Assembly: GCA_012274445.1 (NCBI GenBank)
Contig: JAAROD010000014.1
Coordinates: 551,001-615,000 of the forward strand
DNA from: Sclerotiophoma versabilis
Lineage: Eukaryota > Ascomycota > Dothideomycetes > Pleosporales > Didymellaceae
Length of the DNA: 64,000 nt
Direction: 5' to 3'
In this document: piece by piece, positions 23,939 to 36,045 of the stretch
Position numbering within the stretch: the first letter of the stretch is position 1
Layout: the number at the start of each line of letters is the position of its first letter
The notes under the pieces: model-generated
Databases searched by the model: none
What the model saw: only the letters and a program-made list of their open reading frames with translations
Told to the model about the DNA's origin: nothing
Translations under genes and position numbers: made by a program

Positions 23939-25760
23939 ATGGGTGTGAATCCGCTAGTCACCGTGTTCCTGTGCTTGTTAGCATTCTTCAATGTCAAAGT
24001 CTCGGGGTTGCAACTAGACTCCAAAGAACTCGACTTTGCCGATATTCCAGCATGTGGTGTATGTCACAGATCAGGAATTTAGCAGACGAGTCCAGCTGAC
24101 AGACCTACAGCTTCAGTGTTTCTTCATCGCGATCCCATCGACTGAATGCGCAACAGCCGACATCGATTGCATTTGTGCTAGCGACTCGCTCAAAAGTGGA
24201 ATGGCTGCATGTTTGCTAGCAAAATGTACGATGCAAGACTCTTTGGGTATGTCTAATCAAACGTCAACTGCTGTACAACAGCTGATTATGCTTCCAAGAC
24301 GCATCACGCGTGCAAGCCAAATTATGCAATCTATCAGAAGAGTCCAAGACTCGAGACGTGATTTTATCCACAAGCATTGTATACTCAATAGCCATCCTCT
24401 CCGTTGTGTTGAGAATTGCCGGAAAAGCTGTGTCTAAGAGACTGGCTTGGGATGATGTAGTAGTCACTGCAGCATTGTTGTTGGCGGCTATCCCATTGGG
24501 TTGCGTTTGTGACATGGTTACGAATGGCTTCGGCAAGCACTTGTGGAACCTCGAGGACGGCAAACTACTTCCAATCTTGCGTTGTGGTAAGTATCCATTT
24601 CTTTACCTTTCGAAAAGTACTAACAACTGTCAGTATACATATCCTGGCTCATGTATAGTATTGTGCTCTGCATGATCAAGGTCTCCTTGGTTTTGTTTTA
24701 CCTCGAGATTTTCCGGACAAGAAGGTTCCAGATAACCGCATATATCTTCCTCGCATACTTGATTACCAGCAACTTGGTGATCCTCGGCCTCACCATTTTC
24801 GCATGCAATCCAGTGCCCTCGTTCTGGAACCGCGACATCAAGGGTAAATGCATCAACATCCAGGCCGCAGCCTATGCAAATTCAGGATCCGCCGTTGTGC
24901 AAGATATCATGCTTTTGATACTCCCCTTGGTCTTCACCCGCAATCTCCAGATGAAGAGATACCGCAAGATTGCTGTTGGATTCATGTTCGTTATTGGTGC
25001 TCTTGGCTGCATTGCGACCTTGATGCGGTTGCCGTCACTCAGTACATTCAAGATCTCGATCGACCCATCCTGGGATTACGTCTCCGCCACCATTTGGACC
25101 GAACTGGAGCTGCTAGCTGGCATCTTGTGCGTCTCCTTGCCCTCGATCCGCATGCTTCTGGTCACGCTGTTCCCGAAGCGCGTTAAGGAGCTCTTATCAA
25201 ACATCACACACCCATCACGAAGTAAGAGTAATCCTACTCCACAACCGCAGCAAGCAGCCCCACAGGGACAGCGCAGATGGAACGTGCCATCGTACTGGAT
25301 CGACATTTCTGCAAACAGTACCAACGCCTCGGAAGAGAGCCCTGGAAAAGACCCTGAGCCTTCGTCCTTTAGCTCCAGGGCGCGAGACAGTTTCATAGGT
25401 GCTTTATGGTACCGCAGTTCTACGCAACTGCCCCGATCCTCGCACCTGCGAAATGGCAATCAACGGCCAACATCAGTTATAAGCTACTACAGCGAGCCCG
25501 GTATTGCTGCTGCCCGGCCTCTAGACCAAGAAGAGAGGAAAACTCGCATTTTTGAGCAGGTCGAAATGTCGAACGTCCTGAGAAAAGCACGTCGACATTC
25601 GGTTGCTTTGTGCAGAAGCTGCAGCGGTGACGAGGAGCATATCATCGCCCTTTCGCAGATTGGTTGTATACCAGAAGGATCGTACTCGGACATGGATCTT
25701 ACCAAGAGCCAATCGACGCGCACTACACAGTGGTTGCTCTCTGAGAAAGAAATGCCATGA
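23939..25760 (+). CDS. CFEM-domain, Pth11-like seven-helix membrane protein
   Basis: Member of the fungal family with a cysteine-rich extracellular CFEM domain followed by a rhodopsin-like seven-helix region. Relatives include receptors sensing surface or host cues; ligands are mostly unknown. Exons 23939..24058, 24111..24246, 24299..24586 and 24634..25760 give 556 aa, and each junction keeps frame. A signal peptide covers about 1-22. The eight CFEM cysteines are visible in the order PAC, LQC, TEC, IDC, IC, AAC, AKC, LC. The membrane region contains the family hallmarks RIAGK, LAWDD and MIKVSLVLFYLEIFR. The cytoplasmic tail of about 200 residues is polar with Gln/Pro- and Ser-rich parts. The third exon's acceptor (AAG) is slightly unusual but is the only one that fits the frame. 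Confidence 0.88.
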
Positions 25761-26215
25761 TCTGTGTACGGCATATATTGTAGTTTAATATTAGTATTTG
25801 ATCACTCAGTCGCAATGCCATGGTAGTACTATTCACATCGATCTGACTACTGACTCGCCGTTTCGTTCTTGTATAGGGTCAGTAGGTGTTATAACATAAG
25901 CATTGAGAGCTTACCAGCGCAGGCTTCGTTGTTCATCGACCCCGCTGCTCACACAATACCGCTGCTCGTGCACATCAAGCCTCCAATCATCGAGTCTCCT
26001 TAGCAGATTATCCGCTTAGACTGCTTTATGCAAGCGCAGCCACAGTTTGCATCTGTCCGCTGCTGTTGTCGCTTCCCCTCTCACTTTCGCTTTGACAACC
26101 ATGAACTACCAAGACCGCCTGGCAACTTGACAATCGCGCTGCAAAACACATAGTAATCAGTAACTGAATTTTGCTCTTGCGCTTTGATCCACGACCCCTC
26201 CATCGCCACTGTCAA
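25761..26215. other. Intergenic region
   Basis: 3' flank of the CFEM gene and promoter of the transporter gene; a pyrimidine-rich run lies near 26060-26100. Nothing else seen. Confidence 0.5.
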
Positions 26216-27831
26216 ATGCTTCCTTCAAAGAAAAATGACACCTTGCACGTCGTGCACTCACCTGAGGACTCGACTAACGACTACCATGATGTGCAGCGCA
26301 GCCAAATCCATCAAGACGATCGTTCGTCGCTTAGATCGCAGACTTTAGAAGACCTGAAGCCATCATTTCATCGAAGCACGTAAGTCTACCGCCTGTAGTT
26401 GGGGTTCGCAGCTAATACGGGGTCAGCTATTCGGGAGCCTTGCTATTCAACATATGCGCCTTCGTGCTTCCAGCGCTCTACGGGACCCTATCGAAGTTAT
26501 GGGTAGCCAACATCGACTCATCCATGGTCGTTACAACGGACACTTACACCTACATTGGTGTTGTCGCTGAGGTTCTTAATGAAGGTCTACCGCGTGCCTC
26601 ATACCTCATCATCGGCGATAAGACGAGCCGCAACTTCCGCGAAAGAGTCCAACTCACCCATACCCTCATCATATTTCAATCCATACTGGGCTTTGTTATG
26701 AGTGTTGGCTTTATAGGTGGCGCTTCAACCTTTGCAAAAGGCTTCGTGCCGGCAGAGGTGCGCGAAGTCAGCGTCACATATGTTCGCATATCCGCCTTCT
26801 CAGCGTTCAGCTCTGCGGTAGAATATGCAGTCAACACATCGACTCGGGCGCTCGACAAGCCCGATGTGCCACTTGTCATCAGCTCGGTCAAGTTCGCTGT
26901 CAATATCATCTTGGATCTGATCCTCATCTCGAAGTTTCATGTAGGGGGTGTTACGCCTACGGTCAATATGCAGGCCGGTATCTCACTTGCTTGTAATCTC
27001 ACTTCAGCATTCGCGGGCCTGGCTTACTTCGTTTACACCACCAGCTACAGCAAGCGATCTACAATCCACCAGGACGCTTTGCACAGCAGCCTTGGGCCTT
27101 CTTTCTTGGCGCTTCGCACACTGTTCAAACCTGGATTTTTCTTCTTTACCGAGTCCGCAATCCGCAATGCCCTTTACCTTTGGCTGGTACATGGCATCGT
27201 CGGTCTCGGCAGTGATTACGCAACGGCGTGGGGTGTATTCTCTACAATCCGATGGGGACTCATCATGGTCCCAGTATCAGCACTAGAAGCTACCACGCTC
27301 ACTTTCATCGGTCATTCGTGGGGACAAGTGCACGCGAGCCTAACGCACTTCAACGGCGCTGTACGACCACAGCTTTCTTCCCAAAAACTCTGGTATATCG
27401 TTCGGTGGGCATTCTATTCCGTCTGCATCGTGCTTATCTTCGAGGTTCCGCTCTGTCTCCTGATGTCATTCCTGGGCGCCCAGTCCTTCGCACGCTACCT
27501 TTCAGGTTCCGACGAGGTGTCGAAGATCGTAGCGCGTATGTGGCGCACAATCGACTGGTGTTACATCCTCTACGGTGTCTCTACGCAGTTCGCAGCTATC
27601 CTTGTATCGACTCGACCGCGGTGGTATCTGTATCAGTCACTTGCGTCGAACATACTGTATGTGCTGCCTTGGGCGATTACATGCCAGGTTATCGATCTGA
27701 ATGCAAAAGACGCCTGGACTTATCATAGTCTGGTTTTCGGGGGAAGTCTGGTGTTTTCCTTCTTCGTGATACTCGCTACTGATGGAGTATGGGCAGCAAG
27801 GCTGAGGAGGGGCAAGATGAGGGTATCATAA
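26216..27831 (+). CDS. MATE-type (MOP superfamily) multidrug/organic efflux transporter
   Basis: Probable secondary transporter exporting small organic compounds across plasma or vacuolar membrane. Exons 26216..26379 and 26427..27831 give 522 aa; the 47-bp intron has donor GTAAGT and acceptor GTCAG. The first 60 residues are hydrophilic. They are followed by about eleven to twelve hydrophobic segments in two halves, as in the MATE fold (for example LLFNICAFVLPALYGTLSKL and FAVNIILDLILISKF). A PRASYLIIGD loop after the second segment fits the family. It is co-oriented with the CFEM receptor, but there is no evidence that they work together. The family call rests on overall pattern; substrate unknown. 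Confidence 0.7.
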
Positions 27832-28399
27832 CCGCACGAATCGAAATGTCCGACATTACAATAAAAACGTCGATTGAACGAAGATGGTTCATAGACATTG
27901 TTCTGCGATGCAAAGTTGGATACTGGACTTCTTTAAGAGTGAACTAATTCCAAAGTCTTAAACAAACAGCAGGTGGGCATGGAGCAACGCACAAATGAAA
28001 TAGATGTGCAATGATGCCTTGGACCCTGGCCCTATGCTCTCACTGCAATCAGACGTAGGTCGAATACCAATCACACACTGTGGGTCCATGGTACGAATTC
28101 GTTAGGCAACCTCGATTCCTGTCAGAAAACGTATAGTGCATGACAGTTCATTAAACTGTCTATAGCCATCGGCTTTAATTATGTGTTACTCTGTAATAAT
28201 CGTTGCACTATTTGGAGCCAGCCATCGCACCGAACATCTCAATCCTGGCATCCCTCTTTTCCTTAAATCGTCACAACGCCGTCCTATACATAGGGCCATT
28301 CTCTCATTAATATGTACTGATGAGACCCGTCTACAGATACCATAAACACCCAGCTTAAATGCATGAATTAAGAAAGCAACGCAATTCGTAGACGCCAGA
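27832..28399. other. Convergent intergenic region
   Basis: 3' flanks of the transporter (plus) and the glucan synthase (minus); A/T-rich, no gene seen. Confidence 0.5.
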
Positions 28400-30808
28400 T
28401 TATGCTTGGCAGTTGTTGCTGTTGAGCTTGTGCTTTGGCCATTTGTATCCTGCCTGATCCCAGTGCTGCCTCACATTAGCTCACGTCGCTTGAAGTTTCG
28501 TCCTGAACCGACTTACCGTGAAGTTTGGATTCGTGTAAGCGTTTATATGCTCCTTAATATAGTCTGTCGTCTCGAAGCCTGGTGGATCACACGTAACCAG
28601 CTTTTCTTCACCCTTCTTCTGATACCACCTTACGTAATCGACCCTCATAACCGCCGGGAACTTCATGTGCTCCCAGTCGATCCAGGTCCAGGAGTTACTG
28701 ATACCCAGGTTGAGGATCAGACTCATAGGTTCCTCGCTGATTTGGCGGGCTTGGATGTTGCCGTTGGGCCCGATGGCGCGTCCGTCCATCATGAACATCA
28801 TCTGGTCGCCGACTTGCCAGCTGATGTAGGCGTCCTTGCCTTCGCCTGGGACGTATTCGAAAGAGTAGCGTTGGTATTGTTGGCCGTCGAACCAGTCCTT
28901 GTTCAGGTTGGTGGTTGCAGAGATGGCTTGCTGGTACGGGCCACCAGTGTAGCCATTATACCAGCTTAGGCTGTAGTCGGGAAAGGCGGTGAAGTTGTAG
29001 TTGGGGTACCAATAAACGTCAAAGGGTGCGACCTGGAATGATTGCGTGGCGATGGGCATGTTGAGAGGTGGATAAGTAGCACCAACTTCAATGATGTCAA
29101 TCTCTGGCGCACCACGACCGGTACCAGGGGTGGGGTGGTCCTCGCCGGGGCAGGTGCAGGAGTTCAGGCGCTGGCCGGGGAGGTTGGAGAGGCCATCGGA
29201 GGAAGACTGGTTAGGCGTGATGCCGACATCGCAGGCTTGATATGTATATGGCCACAGGCCATCTGTGGTGGAGAGATAACCTGGTCTTCCTAGGTTTCCC
29301 ATCGTCCATGCACCAGGCCACATACCTGGTACGCCGGCTGGACCAGGAAGGGAGACAGAGACCTCAAAGATTCCGCCCTTAAAGCATAGGTGATTCCAGC
29401 TGTTCAGCATTCCAGACCGAAAGTTGAGACCGTGGTTGGGAAACTGGTCTAATCGCAGCTCTAGAGTTCCTTCCCAAGTTGTCACAGCATCTGGGTCGTA
29501 CCATTCCAAATCTTTCGTAGCGCCATACCAGATGTCAGGAGCAAAGAAATACGGATCATCTCCCTCGTAGAAGGTACGGTTGTTGTCGTTGAACTCGTCG
29601 CTAAAAACTAGTTCGTATTCGTCCCCAAATTGACCTTTCTTCTCCATAACAGATTTGGGTGTGTCAGGGTCGATCAGACCTCTTCGCATGTTCTGGAGTA
29701 GGGGGTAATCCCGGTCGTTTACTATTGCCCAAGCTTCAGGTTTGGGATAATGGGACATTTGGCTTAGCGGCGTGCCATACACTGAGTTGTAGTCGATGAC
29801 GCCCAGGGCTGAGAGGATTGGAAGTCCAAAGAACACAAAGGAAAGCCCAACCACCATGATGAAAAGTCCCATTGTCGAAACAATGTTTTCTCGCGCGAAA
29901 TGATCCTTCAGCTTCGCCTTGTATTTGATGTCATCATCAGGTTGTGGCATATGCATCTCATCGTCTGGCTCAGCTTCGTCACCTATTAACGGCCACGATG
30001 CCATGCCCTTCTCTTCGTATGGTGCAGCAAGTCGATCATCGATGAGTGAGACGTTCTTCTCCGAGTCATACAGGATGTTGATTTTAGTCGTCGAAGCAGT
30101 TGGCGTAAGGTTCGGTGTGAGGAATGGATTTGTAGGATAAAACGTAGCCATTGGCGTAGTTGTGCCGGACGTGGGCGCTGATTGAGACGCAAGCTTCTCG
30201 GTTGATGCGCTTCTTGCGCCAGCGAAATAAGGATTGAAATATCTTGTATAGTCACTGCCGAGATCTTGCATTGTCAGCGGGCTGCCAATTGGGCGAGCAT
30301 TCTGGATCGCAAGATCTTGTGTGCTTTTGTGTGGCGTTCGTAGCGGGTATCGATGCGGAGGTCTGAGGAAAGGACGTTGTTGTGATGGTACTTCACCCGC
30401 AAGCGCGAGCTGGCTTGAAGGTGTAGGTGCATCTTCGCTTGACTCTGATTTCTTCGATCCGATTGTTTCTTCGCTGTTGGTTGATGACCGCGCAAGCTTC
30501 AAAGAAGGTGATGGTGACTGTGAACGAGAGGTCGGCTGCTGTTGTGCCTGAGACAGTGGTCCTGTGGATACCGACTCAAAAGACGAACGCGCGCCACTGT
30601 CTTGCACCGTTGTGTGCATTGGGGTAGGGGTTGTAGAGCGAGAGCCTGCTGCTTCTGTGTTGGAGGCATACAGCGATGGTGTGGCCCTCCCAGCGTTCAA
30701 ATTGGTGATCGATCGTCCTGCTTGCTCAACGTCTCCTGCTTCTCTTGCCAGTGACCCTCGCGACGCGGGGCGCGACACGACCTTTTGTGGTGGGATCATC
30801 GTTACCAC
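28400..30808 (-). CDS. Beta-1,6-glucan synthesis protein of the KRE6/SKN1 family
   Basis: Type II membrane protein with a GH16-like lumenal domain, needed for beta-1,6-glucan in the cell wall. Exons 30808..28517 and 28465..28400 give 785 aa; the phase-0 intron lies near the end, and the last exon supplies the conserved C-terminus (HWDQAGYKWPKHKL). The first 300 residues are a Ser/Thr/Pro-rich cytoplasmic tail. A membrane anchor lies at about 310-332 (GLFIMVVGLSFVFFGLPIL). The lumenal domain carries the GH16 catalytic motif EIDIIE at 569-574 with both glutamates present, plus typical GMWPGAWTMGNLGRPGY. An alternative start is the internal Met at position 4. The family assignment is firm; whether it matches KRE6 or SKN1 cannot be told. 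Confidence 0.92.
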
Positions 30809-32029
30809 ACTTTCATTCCACAGGTTCGGCCCTTTTCTTTCTCACAACACTTCTCGAACCCACGCTCTGCGATGACCGATCAATTCAGCTCTCTCCTCTC
30901 GTTGCTCCTGCACAATAACTGAAAAACCGCAGTACAAAGCAATTGTCACTTCGGCGGGGTGGGCGATTGGGGCGGAGCATGCAGTGTCCAAGCTGTCCCA
31001 CGGGGGCGCTTGTTGTTGGAAAGCCTGGACGGGTTGTGCGACCGGGGTACCACTGTCACACGAGAAGGGGGCAATGGTCGTGATCTCTCGGAGGCACGCA
31101 GGCGTGTGGGATTGAACGAGCGAAAAGGGAATTATTCCATGTGGTTTCGAGGTAGCGAGCGAGGTGGATGTAGAGTCAAGGCAGCGCGCAGCGCGCTTTT
31201 GTTGGGTCATCACCCAGAGTACAACTCTTGTTGATAGTGAACCGAGTAACGGGTAAACGTGTTTTGACCAGCCAATCAGCAGCCCTTTCACTTTCACGAG
31301 ATAGTACACTACACCCGCATCGAGCGTAATTAAAATGAGTCCGAGCTCCCTTTGCTGATGCGGCACGAGCTTGCTGAATGCGAGCGCCTGTCCGAGGCTA
31401 CCGTGCCGCATGTCTAAAAACGTCTGAGAACCATGAGGCAATTGCGTCGTGGACGACTAATGTTGTCACATCGTCAGATCAACCGTGACATGGCGAGCGT
31501 CGAGTAACAAGAACGCCGCCCCTGTGGCTCACTGCTTTCCTTGTTTAAAGTTGTAGGTCAGACGCAGAGGTACCCGTCCGGGAGGCATCCGCCAATCTAA
31601 GATTGATCGAACTGCCCGTCGAACTGCGTGCACGGACTCCCGCAATATCGAGAAAAACGTCAGTGCTCCAGAAGCCGCTTTTGGCTTCGAGCAAGCCACG
31701 ATGCTGCTGAGCTGACCCGCGCAATTGTTGAGATGATTGCAGATGCCAATGAAATATCGATCGACTCCTTCCCATGATAATCTCCTGGGTCCTTGCCGTT
31801 CGCACAGACCGTGGGGCTCTGGTGGCAGCCAGCTACCCCTGATGAGTCTGGCCGACTCGAAGGTTGTAATTAGGAGCAACGGCCGAACGGTATTTTAGCC
31901 TTGAGATATGTTGTCGGCCCTGTGGATGCATATCGCTTGTCGCGGCATATAGGCTATTGGACCTTGGTGAGGAAGGTACCGTGTATCAAGCAGCCCTGCA
32001 CAGATGTTGAACATGAGCGTTTGCTGTCG
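30809..32029. promoter_or_regulatory. Upstream region of the KRE6/SKN1-family gene and 3' flank of the thiamine gene
   Basis: A long minus-strand frame (30842..31441) is open but looks non-coding, with no domain and odd composition. Otherwise nothing supported. Confidence 0.45.
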
Positions 32030-32870
32030 TTACAATGTTCGATCTAGCGGTGCTCGTTCTATTGTGAAAAGTATTGGGCTGTCTGTCTCGACTTGTACTT
32101 TGTCGGCCTTTACGTGGTTGCTTGTACTGACTTGACCGCCTATCTCTGTAAACCAATCTTTGACGTCCCACTCTAGTCCAGCTGTGCTGATTGTTGCCGG
32201 GCCATAGACAGGGATAAGGCCCAAATTCTCCGTAAACAGTCCACTGGATAAGAGATTACGAATGATCGTTCGTCTACTCCGGAGGATAATCGAGAGGCTG
32301 GATTCAGAGAAGAGCCACAGGCGCAGATTCGGGTGCTTGGTCTCTTCTCTCGTCATCTCGTGCAGAAGCCCAAGGCCTTGATCCACTCTGCCTGCCAGAG
32401 TACCAAGGATTAATACATCTTTCTGCGATGCTACATTGTCTTTTGCAGAAATTTTGGACATCGTCTTGCCAAAGTCTGTGCTGTACTGGTCGCCATCTCG
32501 GAGGACCTCAACGCCGTGCGACTCATAGTACGCGTGCACGTCGTCGCGCAGAGAGTCAAGATCCCCGTGAATGATACTCGGAAGCTGTTTGGTCTCAGTG
32601 AATTACTCTCGGTTGAACCGAAATTCGCCTTCTCACATATTGGTCTCTCTGCCTCTCAAGGTCGCCCTTGAACATGTCGTGCAGCCTGTTCGCACCACCA
32701 TCGGCACATACGCGGTATTTGGTGTGTTTCCACAACCGCGAGAATGTAGCAAAATCGGTGATGGGCTGGTTCAGGATAAGTAGGTCGGCCGGATTCGCTG
32801 GTTTTTCAAAATGATCGCCATCTGCCAAAAAGATGGTGGGATCCAGCTCGCAGGTCTCAGGTGCGCCCAT
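32030..32870 (-). CDS. THI80: Thiamine pyrophosphokinase
   Basis: Transfers pyrophosphate from ATP to thiamine, making the cofactor thiamine diphosphate in the cytosol. Exons 32870..32637 and 32584..32030 give 262 aa, the usual fungal size. The 52-bp phase-0 intron has donor GTGAGA and acceptor CAG. Family motifs are all present: CADGGANRLHD, IIHGDLDSLRDDV (created by the splice), DQYSTDFGK and LGTLAGRVDQGLGLL. The C-terminal sandwich domain ends with SPILFTIE. The frame is open to an ATG at 32972, which would add 34 residues of poor quality, so I prefer the ATG at 32870. Confidence 0.9.
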
Positions 32871-34911
32871 ATTTCTAGAGCCCCACGAATCGATTTCTAA
32901 GGACGTTACGCCGTCTATGGGTGTCACGACCGAAAAGTCGAAGCAAATGGAGAAAGAAAGGATGACGCGCATGCACTTGGGACAGAAGGAACGATGAGCC
33001 CTGACGCCATTAGGCGAGACGCGCTAGAGAGATGCGTAGCAGGACACTTCAACCTCCGCTCGCTCACTTTTCAGCCTCAGCTAATGCTTCACTAATGCTT
33101 TGAAGATGTTTCCTGACCCTTGTCCTACTTTGAGGTAAGCACATAGGTGCGCAGTGTTTGGGTACCTTCTTGTGGTGCAATAGAGGACTTGTCCCAAGCG
33201 GTCCCCGAACATCAACCCCGAGTCCCGTTGAATACCGATGGAGTGGCTCCAAGGCAGTTTCGCTCGCATTGCAAAGCTTGTGTCGCTCCCCACCAGGCGA
33301 CCCATTGTCCGGGAACAAGACATTTTCCGTGCGCTCGTCATGCTTCGATGTGCTCTGGTGCCTGCAATGAGCCGCGCAAAGAGCCTCACCCTGTGGCACT
33401 ACTCCACACCAATAAGGCAAGGACAGACCATAGCGAATATTTGCTTCAGACAAAGAAGCGTGAAATCCTTTGAGATAGGTCACCAAGAAGTTTATCTTTC
33501 AAAGTTGCCAACGAGAGTTTTCATATGTATTGATTGCGTCGAGCCTCGAGATTGCTATCGACCACGATGCTGTCAAGCTGCCACTTTCGGTGAGATTTTG
33601 GGACTTTCAGCCAAGCTATAGCATGCTGTAGAGCACTTTTTCCTTTCTCATCTCGGTCAATTGAAGCGATGTCCCACTGAAGCTGCTCTGTCTTCGACAT
33701 GTGGCTCAGCGCCCGAAAGAGTGAGCGGACCAAAATCTTCTACTATGGATGTCCGTGTTTCATATGTTAATGCGGAGACAGTGCAAACTTTTGATGGTCT
33801 GGTCGCAAGACCATGGGCGAGTGAGCTCACGGTGATAGACAGCCAGCTGTCAGTCAGGCTTATCCGGACTTGACCTTTTCGCCTGCAGATGCCCGACCTT
33901 CTGGTTTAAGTCAACCCATGTGCAGACCCTAGTACCACGCGACAACTGAATGATTCGTTCTTACTGGATGATACCACTCGTCGCAGACATTCTATTCACA
34001 AGGCTCGCACTGACGGCCAGTCTAACATCCACTCTGCAAGACTACCGGCTGCTGGGGTACCCCGGTCAGCCTTTCCAAAAACAGATCAAGAGCTAGCGGG
34101 GTTCACATCAACACCAGAAACTGCTCTCTTACTCTTTCGACTACCAACACGACTGTTTGTATTAAATAGCTGATGTTTGCCCAATAATCGAGTTCGTCCT
34201 TCAACGTTGGATGCTTGTCGCTCTCATCAGTGAGTATCACGCTTGCAAAGTTCTCGGTAACAGGGCCGTGGCACGGCCTCGTTACGGGCATCTACATCTG
34301 ATCCGTGTAACCGATCGCGCACTGACTCCCCAAGTTTGAGCCTCAAAGCCATGCATCAACTCCGGCTGCTCGTTGTGAGTAAGCATCGATCGTCGTCGAT
34401 GCTTGCACGGTACCTGTGAGCAGGCAAGACGCACCCCTGCCAATCCGGACTTTTGATACTTGCACAGCTACCTCGAAGTGCATCTAGCGTGGCAATTGTA
34501 CCTAGTCAGTTCGGACCTCTCTTTACGTCAGGCCCACTTGGATGCCCTGAAGCTAAGTTACAGAATGCGCGACGACGCCACGACCGTTGTGGTGTAGTCA
34601 GGCTAGACATTGTTCACTTCCTTACCAAATAGGCCATGCATACCTTGTCGCCAGTGGATTCTAGCGTCACGTTGACTACTGCACCGAGCGACCATATCAT
34701 TGACCATGCCGTTTGCGCCAAGCCCGATCGCCATTCGACTTCATCGTATATCACCCACGAGTCCCGGAGTCTTGAGATGACCTGCATAGAACACAGTTCA
34801 TCTACACATTCATCCAGTACGCTGCATAGACGAGTAAAAGGCATACAAGACTTTTTTCTATAACCATTTCGATCAGACCGTCAACTTATATCATCACGAT
34901 ACTCATTGAGA
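32871..34911. other. Long intergenic region with a possible ankyrin-like relic
   Basis: No intact gene. Between 33064 and 33733 two minus-strand frames contain ankyrin-like fragments (DEKGKSALQHAIA and GVDVRGPLGTSPLLHH) that are not joined by any good splice, suggesting a decayed gene. The rest (33734-34911) holds only short frames and the promoter of the zinc-cluster gene. Confidence 0.35.
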
Positions 34912-36045
34912 ATGGATCATGCGGCAAAGATCAAAACAGTCCCTTCGAGTAATAAACCAAATCCTTCGCGTTCGCCAGTGCCGTCATTCACATCTTCCAA
35001 TCCTTACGCACGAGACCCTTCAAGGAGAGCAATAGCATGCGTCACTTGTGCAAAGGCAAAGACCAGATGTGACAAAGCTGTAAGCCCCCTGGGCGTCTCT
35101 TTGAATAGTTTTATATTAATTCTCGATCAGCTCCCGTCATGCTCCCGCTGCATAACAAAAGGCATTAAATGTGACCCTCGTTCCACACGCCGAACATCAG
35201 ACAACAACTACCGCACACTGCCCGCTAAAAAGCCTTTTGTCACGCCTAAACGCTTTCCAACGCCTGGTGTACTCCCTTCTTCGACAACCTTCCCTTCAGC
35301 ACGCAGTGTCCCGTCCTCCAGGCCTCGAAGTATCATGCGCGCACCTTCGCATATCGACTTTCGCACTGCGGTCAAGATGAGCCAACAAGCAGCTATCATT
35401 TCCGGAGTTCCTAAGCTTACGCCTCTACCAATGTACCAGTCTCAGATTGTAGATGAGTGCTACTCATATACGCCTAGTCCAGAGCCAGATCTACGATACA
35501 CACCTGAAATCGATCAAGATGGTTTCCCGTTCTCTCGAGGTGCAACACCACAGACGCCTACCGAGCTATTTGGGTATAACCATTCTCTTCCTCAGATTGA
35601 TGACTTAGACTATTTGGACAGCCGATCATGGCCAACCAATGGGCTGACTCCCGCTGGACTTGGATTCTGTGGTATGGACATGTCGATACCGACAGATACC
35701 TGGATGACACCGGAGCCCGAGGAGATGGTGCAGGTGAACATGTTTCCGCAGAACGTCGAGTTGCAAAGCACATATGACACCTCATTGGGCACCGTATCAG
35801 AGGACTGGTCAAACTTCCAGTTATCCACGCAAGACCAAATCGTCTCCGACGCGAAGGCAGTTGACAGTTGTCTCGACTCTGGAATTGTCATGCAGTGCGA
35901 ATGGACACAGCCTCCTCGGCAAGATACGTTTGTTGATATGGGGAACATGATTACGTCGGCGCCGTACGTGCCGAAGATGCACAGTATACCGAGCAATGCG
36001 CCAGTGTGGGAGGATGTGTTTATGCCAAGTTCGATACCGTACTAG
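34912..36045 (+). CDS. Zn2Cys6 transcription factor, short form
   Basis: DNA-binding regulator of the fungal binuclear zinc cluster class. Exons 34912..35079 and 35131..36045 give 360 aa. The cluster reads C-X2-C-X6-C-X6-C-X2-C-X6-C around residues 45-75 (ACVTCAKAKTRC then SCSRCITKGIKC), followed by a basic STRR linker. The 51-bp intron sits between the third and fourth cysteines; it is a multiple of three and has no stop, so retention would insert 17 residues into the cluster. No fungal-specific transcription factor middle domain is present. The remaining 280 residues are Pro/Ser/Thr- and Asp/Glu-rich, like an activation region. Targets unknown; no biosynthetic cluster adjoins it. Confidence 0.85.
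   Translation: MDHAAKIKTVPSSNKPNPSRSPVPSFTSSNPYARDPSRRAIACVTCAKAKTRCDKAVSPLGVSLNSFILILDQLPSCSRCITKGIKCDPRSTRRTSDNNYRTLPAKKPFVTPKRFPTPGVLPSSTTFPSARSVPSSRPRSIMRAPSHIDFRTAVKMSQQAAIISGVPKLTPLPMYQSQIVDECYSYTPSPEPDLRYTPEIDQDGFPFSRGATPQTPTELFGYNHSLPQIDDLDYLDSRSWPTNGLTPAGLGFCGMDMSIPTDTWMTPEPEEMVQVNMFPQNVELQSTYDTSLGTVSEDWSNFQLSTQDQIVSDAKAVDSCLDSGIVMQCEWTQPPRQDTFVDMGNMITSAPYVPKMHSIPSNAPVWEDVFMPSSIPY

Noticed and set aside
30842..31441. Minus-strand frame of 199 codons upstream of the KRE6/SKN1-family gene
   Set aside because: No family look and unusual composition; it lies in the likely promoter and leader.
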